A DNA stretch of 21,777 bases, taken from positions 1-21,777 of the IMG/VR virus record IMGVR_UViG_3300007555_000042. One strand, 5' to 3'. Made by a program: the position numbers and the translations under genes. Source of the DNA: a virus. This document shows positions 13,930-20,376 of the stretch, one piece after another. The stretch's first letter is position 1, and every line of letters begins with the position of its first letter. The notes under the pieces were generated by a model, which searched no databases, was not told the DNA's origin, and saw nothing but the letters and a program-made list of their open reading frames with translations.

Positions 13930-16345
13930 CGATGTACATTGATCCAGCACCATTCGCATCTCTGCTTTTCCTGATTGAAATTTCACCGCAATCTTGAAGG
14001 TATCGGATTGCATCATCAACGCTTTGCCCGCTGTGTACGATCTTCCTGAGATGCCTTTTCGCATCAATCATCTTTACACCATATATATCTGGTTCAATTT
14101 CGTTTAGTGAATCCTTGATCATGTTTAATAGTTTGTCTGTAATTTCACCAAACTTTGTATCGCTTACCATAACTGTATTTGCGGTCTGTCTTTTATTAAC
14201 TTCACGAACAAATTTAAATCCAGAGGTAACTCCAGCTAGCGAAATTGTGTCAGCGTTTATGTCCTGACTTAATTCCCACAGGCAAGCTATTTTCAGAGCT
14301 AACTCAGGAAGTCTAGCACATGAAGAAGCCTTTTCTTCTTCGCTGTTCTTCTGGTACTTGGAATACAGATCATCGTTTTCCCACACCTGAGTTTGAAAGA
14401 ATTCTAACGCATCTTCATCAAGTAAAAGAATTTTTGAATCCCTTTCAATCTGATTTAGTGGAGCATTTCCAAGTGCATCAAGTTTAGTATCTGCCATGAA
14501 TTCCTTGATCACTCCAGGCACAAGATTTTCATTCATGGCAATCAATCGTGCAGCAACTTCAACTAGGTATTCTGGAATTGGTTCTGATACTGACATACCC
14601 CGAAGATTCATTCTGCCTCGAATTGCAGATTGTAAAATCAGCAACCTATTGTAAAAACCTGACCGAAGCATCTTAGGTGATAGTGCCTTAAAATATTCTT
14701 CTGGGGTTGATGAAGTCATAATGGAAAGGAATGGGTAGCGAATAAAGTTTTCTGAGTCCGCATCACCCGCTTTAGCTCGCCTCTTAATATAGTTTGATGT
14801 GAACAGTTCTAGCATTGTTCCCATTACATCGTTGAACCTTGTGTCACCTGACTTTGCTTTCTCAAGATCAAATGCACCTTCATCAGCCATCAAGAATTTC
14901 GGGCCTTGAATCACCTTCTCTTCAAGCCCTTCACGGCTACCAACTTTCGTCATCAACAAGCTTGCGTTATCAATTTCCATACAGATTCTAGCGTTTAATT
15001 TTCGCGGGAAATCTTTGCCCGAAGCTGTCAAACCAAGCACAACAATGTATAAATTAAGCTTTAGTTCATTCGGCCCCATGATGGATCTTCCCACTAGGGC
15101 AGAAAACATCCCTAGTGCAGATGCAGCAGCAATTCGCTTTTCTGGGTATAGTGCGTTTCTCATGCAGTAGTCAATGTAAGTGTCGATCCACCCAGGAAAT
15201 GAAATCGCATCGTCAGGCACAATGTCTACAGTTCTGACCTGTTTAACCTTACCTGACTTTGTTGTTTCAAGGAAATCCCATCTAGTTTCGTTCACAGGCT
15301 CATCTTCAATTTTGTCTATTGAATACTTAGCAAATACCTGTGCGTAAAATGTTTTCCACTCCCTGCTCCCTGGTTGCCACCCTCGGCTCATACAATAAAC
15401 ATAATCTTTGGTTAATGGAATGTTTGGACTCAATCGCCAATCTAATGGACTGAAATTCCAATAGCGATCCATGCCACCATTTTTGCACCCTGCAATAGCG
15501 TTAGGTTCTCTGCCTGATGAATCAGGATGCCACACCATGAAGTAATCATGCCTGACCTCAACTACTCGGTAAGAATCTGGAAGAATTTCGGGCCAAGAAG
15601 TTTCTGCTCGCCATTGATCCAACGCAGTCTTTTTGCCTATCTCTTTATACTGATAAGGTTCCTTGTTTAGCTCGATGAATCTCTTTGCTGCTTTTTGATC
15701 ATACGACTGAGCAAATGACATGAGGAATTCATGTTCATCCGCAGTAAGCATTGGAATGGTTGCAACATCTCCATGAATCATTTTATATGGCTTAACCAAT
15801 CCATCAATCTTTGAGACTGCCTGAGAATAGAAACCAACTACATATCCACCCGCCCCCCTTGTTTCAATCAATGGTGGAGCAATCTTTTTGGTCGATCCTT
15901 TGGCTTTAGCTTCGGCTAACCACTTCTTACCGTTATCAGTAGACATTACCGCTAATTCACGGCACTTTGATTTACCTAGTGGCAAATAGTAGAAAATGTG
16001 CAATCCTTCAGATGGGGTGGTTTCTACGCACCCACAGAGTTTGTCGTGTAGTTCTTTGCTGGTTGCTTCTAGGTCAGGCAAGAAGTCAATCGCCACTTTA
16101 GGGCAATCAATATCAAGGCATTCTAAGTCCTTTTCCTGACCCACAACTGGGCCACAGTTGATTGCTATCCCTGCTACATTTGCGTGACTAAAATCTATCT
16201 CAATTTCAAGGTCTGATAGTGGGTTTGATCTAAGCTCCACTATACGGTTGGTTCTCTTAATTACTGGGGTTTTATCGACCTTAGTAGAAAAAACTGATAA
16301 CCCATGTCCACGAACACGCAAAGCCTGTTTCTTTATTTCGTCCAA
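13868..16345 (-). CDS. Primase-polymerase / helicase fusion (825 aa)
   Basis: The only possible start is TTG at 16345, since a stop codon lies in frame 24 bases upstream; AGGTG is 4 bases before it. Residues about 35-175 match the bifunctional primase-polymerase domain: 'LDID' (D78, D80), 'GLHIFYY' (H116) and 'IETRGAGGYVVG' (161-171). A C-terminal P-loop helicase-like region has 'GLTASGKD' (438-445, Walker A with Asp in place of Ser/Thr) and 'KFLMADEG' (D488/E489). This layout resembles DUF3987-type phage primase-helicases that prime and unwind DNA at the fork. It is the last gene of the minus-strand replication operon, after the RadD-like helicase. The tail is low in complexity (Ser/Gln-rich), and its last 20 codons overlap the terminase 3' end. 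Confidence 0.85.
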   Translation of the reverse strand: MDEIKKQALRVRGHGLSVFSTKVDKTPVIKRTNRIVELRSNPLSDLEIEIDFSHANVAGIAINCGPVVGQEKDLECLDIDCPKVAIDFLPDLEATSKELHDKLCGCVETTPSEGLHIFYYLPLGKSKCRELAVMSTDNGKKWLAEAKAKGSTKKIAPPLIETRGAGGYVVGFYSQAVSKIDGLVKPYKMIHGDVATIPMLTADEHEFLMSFAQSYDQKAAKRFIELNKEPYQYKEIGKKTALDQWRAETSWPEILPDSYRVVEVRHDYFMVWHPDSSGREPNAIAGCKNGGMDRYWNFSPLDWRLSPNIPLTKDYVYCMSRGWQPGSREWKTFYAQVFAKYSIDKIEDEPVNETRWDFLETTKSGKVKQVRTVDIVPDDAISFPGWIDTYIDYCMRNALYPEKRIAAASALGMFSALVGRSIMGPNELKLNLYIVVLGLTASGKDFPRKLNARICMEIDNASLLMTKVGSREGLEEKVIQGPKFLMADEGAFDLEKAKSGDTRFNDVMGTMLELFTSNYIKRRAKAGDADSENFIRYPFLSIMTSSTPEEYFKALSPKMLRSGFYNRLLILQSAIRGRMNLRGMSVSEPIPEYLVEVAARLIAMNENLVPGVIKEFMADTKLDALGNAPLNQIERDSKILLLDEDALEFFQTQVWENDDLYSKYQKNSEEEKASSCARLPELALKIACLWELSQDINADTISLAGVTSGFKFVREVNKRQTANTVMVSDTKFGEITDKLLNMIKDSLNEIEPDIYGVKMIDAKRHLRKIVHSGQSVDDAIRYLQDCGEISIRKSRDANGAGSMYIVINDQSPSQSQSEGSTSELS

Positions 16346-16393
16346 GGCACACCTATTCCTTTGATTTTATGGTTAAATTAGTTAAGATAATGA

Positions 16394-16416
16394 TGCTGGG
16401 CCGCTTCCTCCCAGCA
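16394..16416. other. Small hairpin between helicase and primase genes
   Basis: TGCTGGG (16394-16400) and CCCAGCA (16410-16416) form a 7-bp GC-rich stem with a 9-base loop in the 85-base gap. There is no T-run, so a full terminator is unlikely; it may be a processing or partial attenuation site. Confidence 0.4.
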
Positions 16417-16430
16417 CAGGGGGAGTGGTT

Positions 16431-18911
16431 TCACCCTTTCGCCATTCCCCCGCTTATTACTCTAGTACTTTGAAATTGGTAACTATCGATGTGATAGTAC
16501 CCCTTTTCATTTATGTGTGCCTTTATGGCAATTGGTTTCGGGATCGTATCTAACCACTCTTGGATTTGCAAGCTTTCTTTATTCATATTCCAATGCTTGT
16601 CTGGTAAACCTTTTGCACCAACAGACTTAAGCCATTTCCAAACTATAAATTCTAATCCATGCTTTAATGAGTGATAGCATCTGATTAGCTTACCTTCAAG
16701 CGTTTCGTGTGTTTCGAGTATGCAAGGATCTGATGCTGGAGTTTTACGATAGATCGTGTATCCGGTAGCAACTATTTCATATTGCTTTGGTTGCCTTCCC
16801 GCAAGAATTTCACCATTGGTTTGGCTTGCAGAAAGTTTCTCTGGAAACAAAGATTCTTCTTCTTTTGGTTTGAAATAACCGCATGAAGGGCAAATGATAT
16901 TGCCAACCCTGTGTATGAGATTGCATGAAGGGCAACGCTTTACTTTAGCTGCTGGAAGTTCAATGCCTTGGGCATCAACTACGATCTGATCGATGCAACC
17001 ATGCCTGAGAGCGTTGTCACCAAAATCAAGTATCAAACAGTTCTCTTTATCTGGAGCAAGGCGAAATCCCCGCCCAACCATCTGATACCACAACCCCTTC
17101 GACATGGTTGGTCGCATCACCACAACGCAATCAATTCCAGGGGCATCAAAACCAGTTGTCAAGACAGCTACATTTACTAACCATTTAAAACTGTTAGCCC
17201 GAAATCCATTAATCAAAAAGTCTCTAATCGTTGAATGCGTTTCGCCTGTTATCATGTTTGCCGATTGGCCCTGCTTCTTTAATTCATTAAGAATCATTTC
17301 AGCGTGTTTAATCGATGAGGCAAACACCAATACAGATTTTCTTGAAGATGCTTTTACGATTGCCTCTTTAACGCTGGATTGAACAAGATCAGCGTTTTCA
17401 AGAATCGCATCAAGATCCTTAGAAAAGTATTCACCCGCTCTGATTCTGACATTCTTTAGATCAGGAGAATCACTTGTACCCATTGTTACTAACGGAGAAA
17501 GAAATCCTTCGTCAATCAAATCTCGCACTCCAATTGCGTAGCAGCAATTATCAAAAGTCTTTTCTTTATGACCAAAGATGATTCCGCTCTGAAGTCGATA
17601 TGGGGTTGCAGTTAAGCCAACAACTTTTACTCTAGAGTTTGAAATCTTTGCCTGAGACAGAAACTTTCGGTACATGGTTTCTTTGTTCTGGCTAATGAGA
17701 TGGCAATTATGTACTGCTACCCCATCAGCAAAGTAAGAAGGATGTCCGCTGACTTGAATGTTGAATACAAGGACAGGGCTTTTTCGTTTTTTACACGATA
17801 CACCGACCACCCTAATCCCGCCAAAAACTTCATTTTCTTCTGATCCTTTTCTTTCCTCTCTAGTGAACCGTGGCTTCCCCCATCCAGTTCGATTGCAATC
17901 ATTTTCTCTTTGTTCCCAATGTCCACCTTGTAACAATTTGGATACATTCCGTTTAGATGCCCCGCATGAGTGATTATCGCAAGCTCCGCTTTCCATCCAT
18001 CCCCTAGTGCGTGTAACAATGCTAGTTGAGCCAAGGGAAGCAATTGCCCGTTCCCGCCTCTTTGTATAGGTTTGTGTTTCATCTCTTTCAGTTTGTCGCT
18101 TATTTTTTTCCTTGCTGCTTTGTTCAACGATGTTGGGGAAAATTTCTTCGCACACGCAACTGAGCAAAATTTCTGCTTTTTCCAAAGGGATTCTTGTAGC
18201 GTGGATTTTATCTTCCCATTTTCCAGATACTTCACCCAAGGACAGAACACTTTCCCACAACATACGCATATCTTGGATTCCAAAAAGACCCGATCCGTTC
18301 TCCAACTCCTTGGCTGCACACCATCCTCTTTCGGTAAAGAACCTGTGGTTCCCTGTGCATTCAATTTTTTTTCCATTACTAAGCTCCACTATATATGTCT
18401 CTGGTGCTGGTTTACAAGATACGGCTTCAACCGTTCCAACACCGCATTGATTGAATACTAAGTCACCGCACCTCACCTTGTCAATAGGGATTTCTCCTTT
18501 TGGAGTAGATATCATTGTTCCAGCCACAAAGCATTCGTCAATCATAATGAAATCCAGATAACCAAAGTCAGCACCCTTTCTGTACACACTTTGAATCCCT
18601 GCAATCGTCAAAGGTTTTACTTCTCTGCGTTTTAATGCAGCAGAATAAACCCCGATTGATTCAACAGGTAAGCCAGTAGTAGTTGCATAGTGTGTACAAG
18701 TTTTGTTGGATTGCTCAAGCAATTCTTTTACATGAGACAGAATCATTCCCCTGCAATTTGGGTTCGCCTCGAATGACCTTCTAATTATCTCGGCCATGAC
18801 TCTAGTTTTCCCGCCACCAGTTGGAATGACGATTACTGATGATTGCCCAGGGCGATCATGCTGAAATTCAAATAGTGAATTCACAGCATCTTGTTGATAC
18901 TTGCGTAGCAT
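16431..18911 (-). CDS. RadD-like SF2 DNA helicase interrupted by an intein
   Basis: The start overlaps the previous stop (TAATG), with GGGAG upstream. The extein (about 550 residues after splicing) follows the RadD/YejH layout: Walker A 'PTGGGKT' (30-36), 'LSHVKELLEQ', 'IQSV', motif II split as DE|CH, 'GLTATP' (432-437), 'VLTTGFDAPGID' (motif V) and 'QMVGRGFRLAP' (motif VI). A four-Cys zinc finger 'CPSC...CPSC' lies at 660-677. An extra C-terminal domain of about 125 residues is not recognised. RadD-type helicases act in recombination and double-strand break repair, so this probably serves phage replication and recombination. The intein occupies residues 127-402 inside motif II, so the enzyme should be inactive until spliced. 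Confidence 0.9.
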   Translation of the reverse strand: MLRKYQQDAVNSLFEFQHDRPGQSSVIVIPTGGGKTRVMAEIIRRSFEANPNCRGMILSHVKELLEQSNKTCTHYATTTGLPVESIGVYSAALKRREVKPLTIAGIQSVYRKGADFGYLDFIMIDECFVAGTMISTPKGEIPIDKVRCGDLVFNQCGVGTVEAVSCKPAPETYIVELSNGKKIECTGNHRFFTERGWCAAKELENGSGLFGIQDMRMLWESVLSLGEVSGKWEDKIHATRIPLEKAEILLSCVCEEIFPNIVEQSSKEKNKRQTERDETQTYTKRRERAIASLGSTSIVTRTRGWMESGACDNHSCGASKRNVSKLLQGGHWEQRENDCNRTGWGKPRFTREERKGSEENEVFGGIRVVGVSCKKRKSPVLVFNIQVSGHPSYFADGVAVHNCHLISQNKETMYRKFLSQAKISNSRVKVVGLTATPYRLQSGIIFGHKEKTFDNCCYAIGVRDLIDEGFLSPLVTMGTSDSPDLKNVRIRAGEYFSKDLDAILENADLVQSSVKEAIVKASSRKSVLVFASSIKHAEMILNELKKQGQSANMITGETHSTIRDFLINGFRANSFKWLVNVAVLTTGFDAPGIDCVVVMRPTMSKGLWYQMVGRGFRLAPDKENCLILDFGDNALRHGCIDQIVVDAQGIELPAAKVKRCPSCNLIHRVGNIICPSCGYFKPKEEESLFPEKLSASQTNGEILAGRQPKQYEIVATGYTIYRKTPASDPCILETHETLEGKLIRCYHSLKHGLEFIVWKWLKSVGAKGLPDKHWNMNKESLQIQEWLDTIPKPIAIKAHINEKGYYHIDSYQFQSTRVISGGMAKG
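17717..18376 (-). CDS. Nested out-of-frame homing endonuclease (zinc finger + Vsr/DUF559-like PD-(D/E)XK)
   Basis: This 219-codon ORF lies wholly inside the intein, on the same strand, shifted by one base from the helicase-intein frame. Its ATG has GGAG 7 bases upstream. Residues 37-40 and 71-75 give a C-x2-C ... C-x3-C zinc site ('CVCCGKVF', 'FCSVAC'). A basic helical linker (about 85-105) follows. The nuclease core at about 145-196 has 'YKVDIG' (D152), 'IAIELDGGSH' (E163, D165, H169), 'EKDQKK' (D178) and 'LGWSVYRVKN', the pattern of Vsr/DUF559-type folds used by EDxHD-type homing enzymes. It would cut intein-less alleles of the helicase gene. The 3' end overlaps splicing block F; the 5' end overlaps block B. 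Activity is inferred. Confidence 0.82.
   Translation of the reverse strand: MEKKLNAQGTTGSLPKEDGVQPRSWRTDRVFLESKICVCCGKVFCPWVKYLENGKIKSTLQESLWKKQKFCSVACAKKFSPTSLNKAARKKISDKLKEMKHKPIQRGGNGQLLPLAQLALLHALGDGWKAELAIITHAGHLNGMYPNCYKVDIGNKEKMIAIELDGGSHGSLERKEKDQKKMKFLAGLGWSVYRVKNEKALSLYSTFKSADILLTLLMG
18377..18387 (-). promoter_or_regulatory. Internal ribosome binding site for the nested nuclease
   Basis: On the minus strand GGAG (18387-18384) precedes the nested ATG (18376) by 7 bases, within codons of the intein frame. It argues that the nuclease is translated independently from the shared mRNA. Confidence 0.6.
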
Positions 18912-19288
18912 TATGATCTCCCTAACTTTGAATACCCAAGAATCAAATTCGTTGCACCATAGTTATCTGTGGTTTCGCCTATTTCGACTAGAAAAGGTTT
19001 GTCCACAAGTTCTTCGGGTTTCATCACAGTAGTAATACCGCATGAAGAAGCCAGCCTTGCTAGCTTTCGCCTTGAGTCCGCTCTGAACTTTGTGTCAGTC
19101 GAAAAGATGTGAAAATTTGCATCTAATGCTCTGCCCTGCTGTGACCCTTGCAATATCTGCATATCGCAAGCAAGGTATTTATTTCCCGCTCTAGATGTCT
19201 TAATCTCCGCTCGCATGATGCGAGCAGAGTAAGTTCCAGCGGGAATCGGTTTGGTTTCTTCGGGATCGAATAAAGGTTCATCACTCAT
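18911..19288 (-). CDS. DUF669-family phage protein, putative ssDNA-binding (125 aa)
   Basis: The pattern 'DPEETKPIPAGTYSARIMRAEIKTSRAGNKYLACDMQILQG' and a long polar C-terminal half match the DUF669 family, common in phage replication operons beside recombinases and helicases. Family members are suspected to be single-stranded DNA-binding-like beta-barrel proteins. The ribosome site GGAGC lies upstream of the ATG, overlapping the previous gene's end; the stop overlaps the helicase start (TAATG). The likely role is coating or handing over ssDNA to the RadD-like helicase. A paralogue-like gene lies at 19979-20374. Confidence 0.7.
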   Translation of the reverse strand: MSDEPLFDPEETKPIPAGTYSARIMRAEIKTSRAGNKYLACDMQILQGSQQGRALDANFHIFSTDTKFRADSRRKLARLASSCGITTVMKPEELVDKPFLVEIGETTDNYGATNLILGYSKLGRS

Positions 19289-19291
19289 TGA

Positions 19292-19768
19292 TTAAGCTCC
19301 AAATAAGGTAGGTTGATTGTTAACAGGCTTCTTCCTTTTAATCGGAAAGCTAACAGGTTTAATTCTTTTTTCTTCAACCCTTTGAACTGGATCTGTCTCA
19401 ATCGATTTCAAAACCCGAATGCCATTATCATCCTCGATAATTAATCTGGATGGAGTTCTTGGAGTCCAAAGAGCGATGTCCAATGCATCTTCTAAACAAT
19501 CTGGGTAATCAGAATCAAATGTGTTCTTCCAAGATTCCTTGTTAGACCAAGTAGGCGGGAAATTAAATTTTTCGACAATAGGTTCTGGATCAACTGTCCA
19601 ATGATGTGCTATTAGTTGACCATCTTCAGTAGACCAATCAGTATCAACTACTGAAGCAATTCGTGATCGATACATTCCCCTGCGTTCTAAAGTTTCAATA
19701 AAACTTTTTTCACCAAAAGCATTTGTAACCGCTGCTCGTAACTCAAAAATATTGGCAATAACTTCCAT
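19292..19768 (-). CDS. Hypothetical replication-operon protein with C-terminal QxxLF motif (158 aa)
   Basis: The start is the ATG at 19768, which has AAGGAG about 8 bases upstream; a GTG at 19777 sits too close to that site. Residues 1-130 are mixed alpha/beta with many aromatic and acidic residues. The last roughly 30 residues are basic ('KRIKPVSFPIKRKKP') and end 'QPTLFGA', matching the pentapeptide QxxLF clamp-binding consensus at an exposed C-terminus. Sliding-clamp binding would fit the gene's place between recombination genes. No family is recognised and the motif is short enough to arise by chance. The upstream lipoprotein gene stops 2 bases before this ATG. Confidence 0.6.
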   Translation of the reverse strand: MEVIANIFELRAAVTNAFGEKSFIETLERRGMYRSRIASVVDTDWSTEDGQLIAHHWTVDPEPIVEKFNFPPTWSNKESWKNTFDSDYPDCLEDALDIALWTPRTPSRLIIEDDNGIRVLKSIETDPVQRVEEKRIKPVSFPIKRKKPVNNQPTLFGA

Positions 19769-19770
19769 GT

Positions 19771-19923
19771 CTACCACTCCTTTTTAAACTTAAGATTTAC
19801 ATCCATTTTTTCGATTACTGGGGAATCAGACATTAAAGTTGTTGATGCCCCAGTTTCTATCGAATTCTTAGTTCCCTGACATCCAATCAAGAAACACAAA
19901 CAAAACAAGAAAAGTTTACTCAT
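19771..19923 (-). CDS. Small lipoprotein (50 aa)
   Basis: This ORF is ATG-initiated with a very strong site, AAGGAGGTG, 4-6 bases upstream. The N-terminus 'MSKLFLFCLCFLIGCQG' is a lipoprotein signal: Lys, a hydrophobic core, then lipobox LIGC with C15 as the expected lipidated residue. The mature part is about 35 residues, polar, ending 'DVNLKFKKEW'. It is probably anchored in a membrane. Such a product is unexpected between replication genes. It could be a superinfection-exclusion or envelope protein, or an Rz1-like spanin far from the lysis cassette; none can be shown. A 12-bp hairpin overlaps its start codon (19919-19972). Confidence 0.7.
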   Translation of the reverse strand: MSKLFLFCLCFLIGCQGTKNSIETGASTTLMSDSPVIEKMDVNLKFKKEW

Positions 19924-19972
19924 GTTGCACCTCCTTACCTTTCTTATCGGTTGCTTCCAAGTGCAACATGAG
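19919..19972 (-). promoter_or_regulatory. 12-bp hairpin burying the lipoprotein start codon
   Basis: On the minus-strand RNA, CTCATGTTGCAC (19972-19961) pairs perfectly with GTGCAACATGAG (19930-19919), which contains the lipoprotein ATG. The 30-base loop ends with AAGGAG, the core of its ribosome site. Part of the 5' arm (GTTGC) can instead pair with GCAAC in the loop (19954-19950), giving an alternative smaller hairpin. A 17-codon ORF (ATG at 19969, stop at 19916) runs through the structure and ends past the lipoprotein start, so its translation would melt the stem. Confidence 0.55.
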
Positions 19973-19978
19973 CAAAGA

Positions 19979-20374
19979 TTAGACAGCTTTCAAGAACTTT
20001 TCTACATTTTCGTAAGTAGAGCCGTTCTTTTCGCTGTTTTTTATTTTAACCACACAGGCCTGACCAATGATGTTTGTCAGGGTCATGCGATCTAATCCAA
20101 GAGCAGCATCAAGACTCTGCCTTAACTTTGCATGAATACTGCAAACCTGTGGGTTAGGGTGACCGTCTTTGATATACAAGGTAAAGGTCTTATATCGACC
20201 CTGCATATCATGTGGAGCATCTATTTGACAACCAAGAGACAACCATTTTTTGTCATCCTTAGTACGGACTTCCGCTTTGGTAATGATTACTGGATATTCC
20301 CCTGGAGGAAGAATGTCAGCCTTTAAAAGCTCTTTCGCTTCATCTTGGCCAAAGATTTCAAATTCATCACTCAT
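19979..20374 (-). CDS. Second DUF669-like putative ssDNA-binding protein (131 aa)
   Basis: It starts MSDE like the 125-residue DUF669 protein and shows a parallel pattern: 'LPPGEYPVIITKAEVRTKDDKKWLSLGCQID' against 'IPAGTYSARIMRAEIKTSRAGNKYLACDMQI'. The remaining beta-rich and helical part ('HAKLRQSLDAALGL...IIGQACVVKIKNSEKNGSTYENVEKFLKAV') also fits this class. AAAGGTAAG precedes the ATG. It sits immediately after the RecA-like ATPase, and Sak4-type ATPases are known to depend on a partner SSB, so an SSB role is attractive. The call rests on pattern similarity by eye. Confidence 0.6.
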   Translation of the reverse strand: MSDEFEIFGQDEAKELLKADILPPGEYPVIITKAEVRTKDDKKWLSLGCQIDAPHDMQGRYKTFTLYIKDGHPNPQVCSIHAKLRQSLDAALGLDRMTLTNIIGQACVVKIKNSEKNGSTYENVEKFLKAV

Positions 20375-20376
20375 AA

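Larger units (their letters stand above)
17706..18533 (-). mobile_element. Intein (276 aa) in helicase motif II
   Basis: Block A is 'CFVAGTMISTPKGEIPIDK' with nucleophile C127. Block B is 'TGNHRFF' with T186/H189. Block F is 'VLVFNIQVSGHPSYFADG' and block G is 'VAVHN' with H401/N402, followed by extein C403. All catalytic residues for standard splicing are present. Removing 127-402 rejoins 'IMIDE' to 'CHLIS', restoring a DECH box. Between blocks B and F the in-frame linker (about 213-366) shows no LAGLIDADG or HNH motif and looks like shadow translation, because the same DNA encodes a nuclease in another frame. Confidence 0.95.

Noticed and set aside
18072-18461. Plus-strand ORFs of 112-129 codons opposite the intein
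   Set aside because: They lie antisense to two coding frames, have no motif or ribosome site, and have biased composition expected from shadow frames.
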